Assembly: GCA_019637095.1 (NCBI GenBank)
Contig: JAHBWG010000030.1
Coordinates: 1 to 64,000, forward strand
From: Sandaracinaceae bacterium
Lineage (GTDB): Bacteria; Myxococcota_A; Polyangia; Polyangiales; Sandaracinaceae
DNA: 64,000 nucleotides
Reading direction: 5' to 3'
Shown: in pieces, positions 1 through 7,767 of the stretch
How positions within the stretch are numbered: position 1 is the stretch's first letter
Layout of the letters: every line of letters begins with the position of its first letter
Notes under the pieces: model-generated
Database searches by the model: none
What the model saw: the letters and a program-made list of their open reading frames with translations, nothing else
What the model was told of the DNA's origin: nothing
Made by a program: the position numbers and the translations under genes

Positions 1-2748
1 GCAGAAGAGCGGCGCCGTGCCGCCCTGCGCGCCCGTGCCCCCGGTGCCGCCGATCCCGCCGGAGCCGCCGACGCCGCCGGCGCCGCCCTCGCCGCGCACG
101 ACGTGGTTGCGCGTCAAGGTCGGCGCGGACGCGCCGCCGGTGATGAAGATGCCGAACGCAGCGCCGCCGGCGCCGGCGGGCAGGCCGCCCGCACCGCCGC
201 AGCCGCCGGCGCCGCCGCCGCCGCCGTGGCCACCGATGCGGTGGTTGTTGCTCCCGTTCCCGCAGCCGCAGTAGTTGACGCCTCCGACCCGGATGCATGT
301 CGGGTCGCAGATCGCACCCCCGCCGCCCCCGCCGCCGCCGCCGCCGCCGCCGTGTGCGCCGTTCGCCCCGGCCGCGGACGCGCCGCCGACCCAGTGACCG
401 CCCGTCACCGAGCCTTGCGCCATCCCGCACCCGGCCCCCGGGGTCCCATCGACGCCTCGCTCCCCCGGCGATCCATCGCCGGCGTTCTGGGCGCCGGCGC
501 AGATGAGGTACACGGTGGAGCCGTCCGCTTGCAGATTGAGCAGCGCGTCGAGGCCGCCGCTCGAGCCTGCGCCGCCTCGCGGAGGCGGCACACCGTCGAG
601 CCCGTTACGGCCGCTGTAGACCATCCCGGGCATCGGGGTGCAGCGGTTGCCGCCCCCGCGCCCTCCGTTGACCGACGTCCCGCCGCAGCTCGTCACACCG
701 CCGTTCACGTACCAGCGATCGTTGCTGGAGTTGCAGGTGCCGCTCCCGGTGGCGATGAAGCCGTCGTACTCCGCGTCGCTCACCCCGGGTGAGCCGCGCC
801 CGATTCCGTCCGATCCGTCACCGCCGTCACCGCCGGCCATCCCGGCCGCGCCCGGACCGCCGCGGCCTCCGAAGATCACGTTGTCGCGCAGGGTCAGGCT
901 CGACGTCGAGCCCGAGACGTAGATCCCGTACGAGTTGCCACCTGCGCGGCCGTTGATCGAGGCACGCACGACGAAGCCCTCGAACAGCGTCGGCTGCGTG
1001 ATCCCGATCGCGCGCACCGTCGCGTCGTGCGCGCCGATCGCGACCACGCCGGCGATCTGCGTGCTCGTCGCGTTGACGTCGCGCTCCCAGGTGTCCCAGC
1101 GATAGCCGCCGAGCAGGTCGATGCCGTTCGTGAGCGTCACCGCCTCGTCGTAGATCGCGTTGGCCACGTAGACGCGCCGGCGGCTCGTCGCGGAGGCGCG
1201 CGCGAGGCCGCGCGCGATCGTCCGGCACGGGTAGTGGCTCGGGCCGGTGCCGACGGGGCCGAGGCCGCAGGCGCCCGCGTCGGACGCGGCGGGATCGCTC
1301 GCCGAGACGTAGATCACGTCCTCGAGGATGAACTCACATCCGTCCGAGAGCGCCCCGTTCAGGTTGAACGCGCGCGCGTTGCAGTTGAACTGGCAGCCGG
1401 GGGTGCCCGCCGCGACCACGCAGGTGCCGAACGCGTTCGGCAGCCCGTAGATCACCGTGCAGTCGACGCCGCAGCTCCCGCACGCGGTGTGCGCGGTGTA
1501 GAGGCCCGCGGCGTTGCGGAAGCCGTCGTCGACCAAGCCGTTGCAGTCGTCGTCGAGGCCGTTGCAGACCTCGAGCGCTGGCGCGCCCGCCACCGCGGAG
1601 CACCGCGTCCCCATGCCGTCCGCGCGGCAGACGCGCGCGCCGATCCGCTCGCAGATCCCGGCCCCCGTCGTGCACGACGCGCCGAGGTCCGTGAAGTCCT
1701 CGTCGGTCGATCCGTCGCAGTCGTCGTCGCGCGCGTTGCAGAGCTCCGTCGTCGGCGCGCCCGCGGTCGCGGAGCACGCGGTGCCCGCTCCGTCGGCGGT
1801 GCAGCCGACGACCCCGTAGCGGAGGCACGCGCCGACGCCGTCGGAGCAGACGTCACCGAGGCCCGAGTAGCCTTCGTCGACCATCGTGTCGCAGTCGTCG
1901 TCGACGTAGTTGCAGATCTCGGCCATGGGCGTCTGCCCCTGGCACACGAGGCCCGCGGGGCCGAGGCACAGGGTCACGCCCTCGCAGGTGCCGACGCCGG
2001 CGACGGTGTTGTCGCACGGGGTCCCGTCGACGCCGTCGTCGACCAGGCCGTTGCAGTCGTTGTCGGTTCCGTCGCACACCTCGACGCTCGCGTCGCGGGC
2101 GTCGCACGCGGACCACCCCATGCCGGGCTCGCAGGTCTCGACGCCGAAGCAGGTGCCGAGCGCGTTGGTCCGCGAGCACGAGCGCTGCGTGCCGCGGGTC
2201 TCCTCCGTGCACGTACAGCTGCCCGAGTCCGGCAGACAGAAGAGCCCCGGTGTCTCGCCGCGCGGATCGGGCGCGCAGGACGAGCCGTCCGCGCACGATC
2301 CTTCGAAGCAGTAGGGCACGCAGTACCCCTGCTCGTCGTCGAGCACCAAGCACGCGCCGCCGATGCACTCCTCGTCGCTCGAGCACGGCGTACACGCGCG
2401 CGGGACGATCGGCGCGCAGAGCGAGACGAGCTCACCGCGCACGTCGATGATGCGGCAGGACCAGCCGTCCGGGCAGGTCCCGGTGCAGCGGGCGGTGCAG
2501 ACGGAGCGCCCCCCGCGATCGGCGCAGTACCCGCTCGGGCAGTCGGCGCCGGTCGTGCACGGATCGCCGAGCCCCTCGAACGTCTCGCCCGGCCCCGCGT
2601 CGGGCATCGTGATGATCATCCCGGCGTCCATGCCGCCGCCCGCGTCGGCGCCGGCGCCGCCATCGGGCATCGTCCCGGGCGTATCGGCGGCGCAGCCGGC
2701 GAGCGCGATGGCGAGAGAAGCGAGCGTGATCTTGATGGGCATGCGCAT
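1..2748 (-). CDS. MopE-motif lipoprotein with beta-helix-like domain and Gly-rich tail (3' end outside window)
   Basis: The frame is open from an ATG at 2748 to the left edge, so at least 916 codons are present and the C-terminus is missing. The start MRMPIKITLASLAIALAGC is a lipoprotein signal with lipobox Cys19. Next come a short Ala/Asp/Gly linker, Cys-rich modules, then four MopE-type putative metal-binding motifs of the form CDGxDNDCNGxxD (for example EVCDGTDNDCNGLVDDG and EICNYVDDDCDTMVDEG). A DUF1565/pectate-lyase-like segment follows (YPCRTIARGLARA, NGIDLLGGYRWDTWE), then a long glycine-rich stretch. Domain order matches the upstream gene exactly and only 9 bp separate the two, so this is the second gene of a tandem duplicate operon. 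It is probably surface exposed. The substrate is unknown. Confidence 0.85.
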   Translation of the reverse strand, partial: MRMPIKITLASLAIALAGCAADTPGTMPDGGAGADAGGGMDAGMIITMPDAGPGETFEGLGDPCTTGADCPSGYCADRGGRSVCTARCTGTCPDGWSCRIIDVRGELVSLCAPIVPRACTPCSSDEECIGGACLVLDDEQGYCVPYCFEGSCADGSSCAPDPRGETPGLFCLPDSGSCTCTEETRGTQRSCSRTNALGTCFGVETCEPGMGWSACDARDASVEVCDGTDNDCNGLVDDGVDGTPCDNTVAGVGTCEGVTLCLGPAGLVCQGQTPMAEICNYVDDDCDTMVDEGYSGLGDVCSDGVGACLRYGVVGCTADGAGTACSATAGAPTTELCNARDDDCDGSTDEDFTDLGASCTTGAGICERIGARVCRADGMGTRCSAVAGAPALEVCNGLDDDCNGLVDDGFRNAAGLYTAHTACGSCGVDCTVIYGLPNAFGTCVVAAGTPGCQFNCNARAFNLNGALSDGCEFILEDVIYVSASDPAASDAGACGLGPVGTGPSHYPCRTIARGLARASATSRRRVYVANAIYDEAVTLTNGIDLLGGYRWDTWERDVNATSTQIAGVVAIGAHDATVRAIGITQPTLFEGFVVRASINGRAGGNSYGIYVSGSTSSLTLRDNVIFGGRGGPGAAGMAGGDGGDGSDGIGRGSPGVSDAEYDGFIATGSGTCNSSNDRWYVNGGVTSCGGTSVNGGRGGGNRCTPMPGMVYSGRNGLDGVPPPRGGAGSSGGLDALLNLQADGSTVYLICAGAQNAGDGSPGERGVDGTPGAGCGMAQGSVTGGHWVGGASAAGANGAHGGGGGGGGGGGGAICDPTCIRVGGVNYCGCGNGSNNHRIGGHGGGGGAGGCGGAGGLPAGAGGAAFGIFITGGASAPTLTRNHVVRGEGGAGGVGGSGGIGGTGGTGAQGGTAPLFC

Positions 2749-2757
2749 CGCGTGACC

Positions 2758-5727
2758 TCAATCGAAGCGACACGGCGCGAGGACGCCGTCCGTGCCGGCG
2801 CCTCCCGCCGCTCCGGGCGAGAGCCCGCCTTGGCCGGCCGGCCCGGCGCTCCCGCCCGCGATGGTGTTGTTGAACGCGGCCCCGCAGTACCCGGGGTTGC
2901 CGGCTCCCGACGTGTAGATCCCGAAGCTCGGTCCGCCGCAGCCGCCGCCGCCGCCCGCGCCGTGGCCGCCGGGCCCGCCGTCGCCGCCGCGCCCGCCGCG
3001 CCCACCGCAGCCCGTCTCCGCGCCGCCCTCTGCCCCGACACCGCCGAAGCCGCCGGCCCCGCCTTGGCCGCCGCGCCCGCCGACCCCGCCGTCGCCCTGC
3101 AGGATCACGTTGTCGCGGATCGTCGGCGCCCCCCCGACCACGAAGATGCCGAACGCGCCGCCGCCGGTGGCTCCCCCGACCCCGCCGGCGCCGCCGCAGC
3201 CGCCGGCGCCGCCGCCACCGCCGATTCCGCCGAGGCGGTCCTTGCCCAGCGTGCACGACCCGGCGCACTGGCCCCCACCGCCTGCGCCGCCGCCGCCGCC
3301 GCCGCCGCCCGGGCTCCCGGGCGCCCCGCTCGCCCCGACCGCACCCCGCCAGTGGCCCGCCATCACCGCGCCCTCGGGGGCGCCGCAGCCCATCACGGGG
3401 CCCGCGTTCACTCCCGCGATCCCGTTCCCGCCGTCGTCGCCGAAACGCGGGCCGGGCGGGACGCGGCACAGGTGGTCTCCGTCGAAGAGCACCAGCTCCC
3501 CATCCCACCCGCGCGCTCCAGCGCCGCCTGCGCCACCTCCAGGGCCCGCGCCGGGCTGTCCTGCGACGCCAGCGCTCGCGCTCGTCGCGGTGTCCGCGAC
3601 GGGCCGGCAGGTCACGCCGCCGCCGCGCCCGCCGCTGACGTCGTCCGTCCCGCAGAGGCGCGCGCCACCGTTCGTGAACGTCCGGTTGTTCGACGCGTTG
3701 CACACCCCCGTGCCGAGTGCCTCGCGCGCGTCGTAATCCGTCGGGCCGCTCGCGGACGTGTTGCGCCCCGCGCCGTTCGTGCCGCGCATCCCGTTCGTCC
3801 CGACCATCCCCGGGCCGCCCGAGCCGCCGCGCCCCGCGTAGATGGCGTTGCGGCGGATGGTCAGCGCGGGCGAGCCGCTCACGTACATCGCGTACGAGTT
3901 CCCGCTCGGCTGGGCGTTGAACGCGCCCTGCACGATGAAGCCCTCGAACAGCGTCGCCGTCGTGATCGACGTCGCGATCACGGTGCGCGCGTGCACGTCG
4001 GCCATGGACACGCCCTGGATGACCGTCGCGGTGACGTCGGCCTCGCGCTCCCAGGTGTCCGGGCGATAGCCACCGAGCAGGTCGACGCCGTTGCGCAGCG
4101 TCACCGCCTCTTCGTAGTTGCCGTCGGCGACCCAGACCGCGCGCCGGCCGAGCGCGACCGCGCGGCTGAGCCCCTGTCCGATCGTGCGGCACGGGTGGTT
4201 CGCGGCGCCCGTCCCCGGCGGCCCGAGGCCGCAGCTCGCGTCGTCGGCCGCGCTCGGCGCGGTCTGCGACACGAAGATGACGTTCGTCGGCAGCACGAAC
4301 TCGCAGCCGTCGAGGGCCGAGCCGTTGAGGTCGAACGCGCCGGCCGTGCACCCGAGCACGCAGAGCGGCGAGCCGCTCGCGGTGGAGCAGGTGCCGAGCG
4401 CGTTGGGCAGGCCCGCGTACACGGTGCCGCAGTCGATGTCGCAGCTGCCGCAAGTATCGTTGCGATTGTAGAGTCCCGTCACCGCGTCGCGGAACGGATC
4501 GTCGGCCACGCCGTCGCAGTCGTCGTCGACGTAGTTGCAGCTCTCGACGCCGGGCGCGCCCGCGACGGCCGAGCACGCGGCGGCCGACTCGTCGGCGCGG
4601 CACACCACGGTGCCGAACCGCTCGCACGCGCCGAGCCCGGTCGAGCAGCCGTCGCCGAGGGTCGGGAACGTCTCGTCGATCGCGCCGTTGCAGTCGTCGT
4701 CCCGTCCGTTGCAGCGCTCGGCCGAGGGCGCGCCGGCGCTCGCCGAGCACTCCGTGCCGCTGCCATCCGCGCGGCAGCGGACCGCGCCGAACGCGAAGCA
4801 CGCGCCGACGCCGACCTCGCACACCGTGCCGACGTCGGGGAAGTCCTCGTCGGCCGTCCCGTCGCAGTCGTCGTCGATGTAGTTGCACTGCTCGGCGCGC
4901 GGTGTCTGCCCCTGGCACGAGAAGCCCGACGCGCCCGCGCACACCTCGACGCCCGGGCACGCGCCGACGCCGACGACCTCGATCGTGCAGGCGGTGCCCG
5001 TGTCGACGCCGTCGTCGATCACGAAGTTGCAGTCGTTGTCGTTTCCGTCGCAGACCTCGGCGGCGGCCTCGCGCGCGTCGCACGCGCTCCAGCCCGACGT
5101 CGCGTCGCAGGTCTGCGTGCCCCAGCACGTGCCCAGCGCGTTCGCGTTCGAGCACGTGCGCGTCGCGCCGGCCATCGCCGCGTCGCACGAGCAGCTCCCG
5201 CTCACGGGCAGGCAGTGCATGTCGGCGCGCCCCTCGACGGCGCGGCACTGGTAGCCGCGCGGGCACGCCGCGTCGCTGGCGCACGAAGGTGCGCAGTGGC
5301 GCGCCCCGTCGATCGGCAGGCAGCCGCCGCCCACGCACTCGTCGTCCGTGACGCAGCGCACGCAGTGATCTCCGAGCAGCGGCACGCAGAGCGCGACCGT
5401 CTCGCCCGCGACGTCGACGTCGCGGCACGACCAGTCCTCGTCGCAGCCGGCGCCGCACTCACGCGTGCAGACGCCGCCGAGGCCGGCCGCGTCGACGCAG
5501 TAGCCGCTCTCGCAGCCCGCGTTGTTCTGGCACGGCTGCCCCGCCGGCGCGGGCGGGCCCGCGTCGGGGACCGCCGCGTCCCGCAGCGCCGCGTCGGGCG
5601 TGCCCGGGCCCGCGTCGACCTCCTCCGGCGTCCCGGCGTCGAACGCGCCGCCGCCGGGCTCGCAGCCCAGCGCGAGCAGCGCGCCCGCGATCACCCATCG
5701 ACCCCACGCTCCGGCCGATCCATGCAC
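2758..5727 (-). CDS. MopE-motif lipoprotein with beta-helix-like domain and Gly-rich tail
   Basis: This 989-residue protein starts at a GTG. The leader has an N-terminal hydrophobic segment ending LLALGC (Cys22). Cys-rich modules occupy about residues 66-220, and four MopE putative metal-binding motifs lie at about 225-411 (EVCDGNDNDCNF, EQCNYIDDDCDG, ERCNGRDDDCNG, ESCNYVDDDCDG). A DUF1565-like, probably beta-helical region covers about 480-630 (HPCRTIGQGLSRAV, NGVDLLGGYRPDTWE). Residues 630-989 are extremely Gly-rich with scattered Cys. The GTG is preferred because TAGACT sits 6 nt upstream, a spacing seen at several other starts in this window. The family is typical of myxobacterial cell-surface lipoproteins. 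Metal binding is inferred from the motif name only. Confidence 0.88.
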   Translation of the reverse strand: MHGSAGAWGRWVIAGALLALGCEPGGGAFDAGTPEEVDAGPGTPDAALRDAAVPDAGPPAPAGQPCQNNAGCESGYCVDAAGLGGVCTRECGAGCDEDWSCRDVDVAGETVALCVPLLGDHCVRCVTDDECVGGGCLPIDGARHCAPSCASDAACPRGYQCRAVEGRADMHCLPVSGSCSCDAAMAGATRTCSNANALGTCWGTQTCDATSGWSACDAREAAAEVCDGNDNDCNFVIDDGVDTGTACTIEVVGVGACPGVEVCAGASGFSCQGQTPRAEQCNYIDDDCDGTADEDFPDVGTVCEVGVGACFAFGAVRCRADGSGTECSASAGAPSAERCNGRDDDCNGAIDETFPTLGDGCSTGLGACERFGTVVCRADESAAACSAVAGAPGVESCNYVDDDCDGVADDPFRDAVTGLYNRNDTCGSCDIDCGTVYAGLPNALGTCSTASGSPLCVLGCTAGAFDLNGSALDGCEFVLPTNVIFVSQTAPSAADDASCGLGPPGTGAANHPCRTIGQGLSRAVALGRRAVWVADGNYEEAVTLRNGVDLLGGYRPDTWEREADVTATVIQGVSMADVHARTVIATSITTATLFEGFIVQGAFNAQPSGNSYAMYVSGSPALTIRRNAIYAGRGGSGGPGMVGTNGMRGTNGAGRNTSASGPTDYDAREALGTGVCNASNNRTFTNGGARLCGTDDVSGGRGGGVTCRPVADTATSASAGVAGQPGAGPGGGAGGAGARGWDGELVLFDGDHLCRVPPGPRFGDDGGNGIAGVNAGPVMGCGAPEGAVMAGHWRGAVGASGAPGSPGGGGGGGGAGGGGQCAGSCTLGKDRLGGIGGGGGAGGCGGAGGVGGATGGGAFGIFVVGGAPTIRDNVILQGDGGVGGRGGQGGAGGFGGVGAEGGAETGCGGRGGRGGDGGPGGHGAGGGGGCGGPSFGIYTSGAGNPGYCGAAFNNTIAGGSAGPAGQGGLSPGAAGGAGTDGVLAPCRFD

Positions 5728-5733
5728 GGCGTG

Positions 5734-5739
5734 AGTCTA
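5734..5739 (-). promoter_or_regulatory. Candidate -10 element TAGACT, leaderless
   Basis: TAGACT on the minus strand ends 6 nt before the GTG at 5727. A transcript initiating about 7 nt downstream of this hexamer would begin at the start codon. No convincing -35 is visible. Confidence 0.45.
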
Positions 5740-5861
5740 CGCCAAGAGGGTGAGCCGATTCCAGGTGGACCTCGAAAGATCCGCTCGGGACGCGCGCCGC
5801 GGAGCGTGAGCGCGCTCGCGCCCCGGGGGCCCGACCACTTCCGCTCCGCGCGCCGGCAGGG

Positions 5862-5867
5862 CATGCT
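5862..5867 (+). promoter_or_regulatory. Candidate -10 element CATGCT, leaderless
   Basis: CATGCT is followed by 6 nt and the GTG at 5874, the same geometry as the TAGACT element serving the divergent gene. The 146-bp gap between the two divergent genes therefore carries a -10-like hexamer at each end. Confidence 0.35.
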
Positions 5868-5873
5868 CGGCGC

Positions 5874-6695
5874 GTGACGGGAGGGAAGTTCGATCTCGAG
5901 CGGATCGGCGGCCGCGCCGCGCTCGCCGCGCTCATCGACGAGGTGCTCGAGGCCGGGCAGGACGCGCTCGCGCTGTACCGCGGCGGCGCCGCGAACCGCA
6001 CCAAGCGCAAGCCGGATCGCAGCCCGGTGACCGAGGCGGATCAGGCCGTCGAGCGGCGCCTGCGGCGCTTCCTCGTCGAGCGCTACCCCGACGCCGCGTT
6101 CCTCGGGGAGGAGACCGGCGCGAGCGGCCCGGACGGCTCGGGCCTGCGCTGGGTGGTCGACCCGATCGACGGCACGCGCGCGTTCATCCGCGGCATCCCG
6201 ACGTGGTCGATCCTCCTCGGGCTCGAGGCGGACGGCGAGCCGGTGGTCGGGATCGCGTACATGCCGGCGGCCGACGATCTGTTCGTCGCGACGCGAGGCC
6301 GCGGCGCGTTCTGCAACGGCCGGCCGCTGCGCGTCTCGAGCGTCGAGTCGCTCGAGGACTGCGTCGTGAGCCACGGCGCGCTCTCGCAGTTCACGGACAT
6401 GAGCCGCGGCGAGTGGCTGCCGCGCCTCGCGCGCGCGACCTACACGCAGCGGGGCTTCGCGGACTTCGACGGCTACCGGCAGCTCGTGCTCGGGCGCGTC
6501 GACGCGATGATCGATCCCGGCGTGGCGCCGTGGGACGTCTGCGCGGCGGCGGTGATCGTGCGCGAGGCGGGCGGGCGCTTCACGAACGTCGAGGGCGAGG
6601 AGAGCATCCACGGCGGGACGTGCTTCGTCGCCTCGAACGGCGGCGTGCACGACGCCTTGCTCGGGCTGCTGTCCGGCGAGCCGGAGCCGGGTTGA
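5874..6695 (+). CDS. Inositol monophosphatase family protein, HisN-like
   Basis: This 273-residue protein is a Mg-dependent phosphatase of the IMPase superfamily. The metal-binding motifs are intact: GEE at residues 78-80, DPIDGT at 96-101, and a C-terminal PWDVCAAAVIVREAGG. The segment DPIDGTRAFIRGIPTW resembles the histidinol-phosphatase (HisN) branch more than classical inositol monophosphatase, so the substrate may be histidinol phosphate or another sugar or nucleotide phosphate. The start is GTG. The stop overlaps the putative TTG start of the next gene. There are no his genes nearby, so the HisN assignment rests on sequence resemblance only. Confidence 0.85.
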   Translation: MTGGKFDLERIGGRAALAALIDEVLEAGQDALALYRGGAANRTKRKPDRSPVTEADQAVERRLRRFLVERYPDAAFLGEETGASGPDGSGLRWVVDPIDGTRAFIRGIPTWSILLGLEADGEPVVGIAYMPAADDLFVATRGRGAFCNGRPLRVSSVESLEDCVVSHGALSQFTDMSRGEWLPRLARATYTQRGFADFDGYRQLVLGRVDAMIDPGVAPWDVCAAAVIVREAGGRFTNVEGEESIHGGTCFVASNGGVHDALLGLLSGEPEPG

Positions 6696-7354
6696 TCCGG
6701 CGCGCGCTCGGCGCGCTCGCGTGGCTCTGGCTCGGCGTCGGGCTCGCGCTCGCGGCGCGCGCGGCGATCGCGCACGACGCGGCGCGCGCGCGCTGGAGCG
6801 CCGAGGCCGCGCGGCTCGGGAGCGCCGACTACGATCGCGCGGCGAGCGAGCGTCACTACGCCGCCGCGCTCGCGGATCGCGACGCCGCCTCGCGGGTGTC
6901 GTGGATCACGGCGCCGGCGTGGTTGCTCTGGTTCCTCTCGCGTCGCGGCGGGGCGGCAGGACCTCGCCACGCCGGCCGGCGCGCGCACGGCGCGGCGCTC
7001 GCCGACGGCGCGGTCACGGCGGCGCTCGTGGGGGTGAGCTTCGCGATCGAGGGCTGGCTCGGCGCCGACCGCGCGGGCTGGGGCGCGCTCGCTGGGCCAC
7101 AGCTCGTGGGGGTCGCGGTGGGGCACGCGTGGGGCGGGCTCGCGACGGGGAGCTCGATCGGGGCGCGCAGCCTGCGCGTGACCGTGTGCGACGCGGCCGG
7201 GCGCCCCGCGGGCGCGCTGCGCGGGCTCGCGGCGCTCGCCCTCGGGCCGATCGCGCTGCCGTGGTCGCTCGTGTCCCTCGCGCGCGGCGCGAGCGGCGCG
7301 CCGGTGCACCTCTCGTGGACGGGGCTCGAGGTGCGCGATCGCCCGGACGGCTGA
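6692..7354 (+). CDS. Membrane protein with RDD-like C-terminus
   Basis: This protein of about 220 residues is read from a TTG that overlaps the upstream stop codon (TTGA), suggesting translational coupling. The N-terminus (IRRALGALAWLWLGVGLALA) is a membrane segment or signal anchor. An Ala/Arg-rich soluble linker follows, then hydrophobic segments and the pattern GGLATGSSIGARSLRVTV...GRPAGALRGLAALALGP. That pattern resembles the conserved core of RDD-family membrane proteins (G-S-xx-G-xR-L-x-V). The exact start is uncertain because no ATG lies near the overlap. The function is unknown. Confidence 0.6.
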   Translation: MIRRALGALAWLWLGVGLALAARAAIAHDAARARWSAEAARLGSADYDRAASERHYAAALADRDAASRVSWITAPAWLLWFLSRRGGAAGPRHAGRRAHGAALADGAVTAALVGVSFAIEGWLGADRAGWGALAGPQLVGVAVGHAWGGLATGSSIGARSLRVTVCDAAGRPAGALRGLAALALGPIALPWSLVSLARGASGAPVHLSWTGLEVRDRPDG

Positions 7355-7383
7355 CGCGGGCTTCCCAGCGCACGACGATCTGC

Positions 7384-7389
7384 TAAGGT
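7384..7389 (+). promoter_or_regulatory. Candidate extended -10 (TGC-TAAGGT)
   Basis: TAAGGT is preceded by TGC, an extended -10 context, and lies 9 nt upstream of the ATG at 7399. This is the short-leader geometry found before other genes here. Confidence 0.35.
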
Positions 7390-7398
7390 GCGCGCCGC

Positions 7399-7710
7399 AT
7401 GGCCCACGAACACGCGCACCACGTGCCCGGCGAGCCGCCCCCGATCCACGACGAGGCGGCCGACTCGCCGCTCTGGCTCCCGGCGGTCGGCCTCGTGATC
7501 CTGTTGCTCGGCGCGATCCTGATGATCTGGCGCGGCGCGACGGACGACGAGACGGCGGCGGCGCTCGCGGGTGAGGTGGTCGAGGCCGACGGCGAGGCTG
7601 GCGGCGAGGGCGAGGCGGCGGAGGGCGACGCCCCCGCGGCGGCCGGCCATGGTGGCGACGGACATGGTCACGACGGTCACGACCACGACGGGCACGACCA
7701 CGCCCACTGA
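7399..7710 (+). CDS. Small single-pass membrane protein with His/Asp-rich tail
   Basis: This 103-residue protein has His residues near its N-terminus (MAHEHAHHVP). One transmembrane helix lies at about residues 27-47 (LWLPAVGLVILLLGAILMIW). A Glu/Ala-rich linker follows, and the protein ends in an HG/HD repeat (GGDGHGHDGHDHDGHDHAH). Such tails are common in metal-handling proteins, so divalent-metal binding (Zn, Ni or Co) is a reasonable inference. No known family is recognised. It lies 57 bp upstream of the beta-oxidation genes but is separated from them by a hairpin, so it need not belong to that operon. Confidence 0.6.
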   Translation: MAHEHAHHVPGEPPPIHDEAADSPLWLPAVGLVILLLGAILMIWRGATDDETAAALAGEVVEADGEAGGEGEAAEGDAPAAAGHGGDGHGHDGHDHDGHDHAH

Positions 7711-7718
7711 CGCGTTTC

Positions 7719-7736
7719 GCGCCCTGGCGAGGGCGC
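7719..7736 (+). terminator. Stem-loop between His-rich gene and fadN
   Basis: GCGCCCT-GGCG-AGGGCGC is a perfect 7-bp stem with a 4-nt loop, 8 nt after the stop at 7710. There is no T-tract, so it could be a terminator or attenuator for the following operon. Confidence 0.4.
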
Positions 7737-7767
7737 ACCCCGTTCGCGAAGAAGGAGGACTCTCTCG

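Noticed and set aside
2860-3360. Dense GCC/GGC repeats, CRISPR-like at first glance
   Set aside because: They are irregular codons for a Gly-rich tail; no fixed repeat length, no unique spacers, no cas genes.
1027-5877. 1616-codon open frame on the plus strand, antisense to the MopE lipoprotein genes
   Set aside because: It encodes Arg/Ala/Val-rich low complexity with no domain; it is a by-product of GC-rich third positions opposite real minus-strand genes with signal peptides and MopE motifs.
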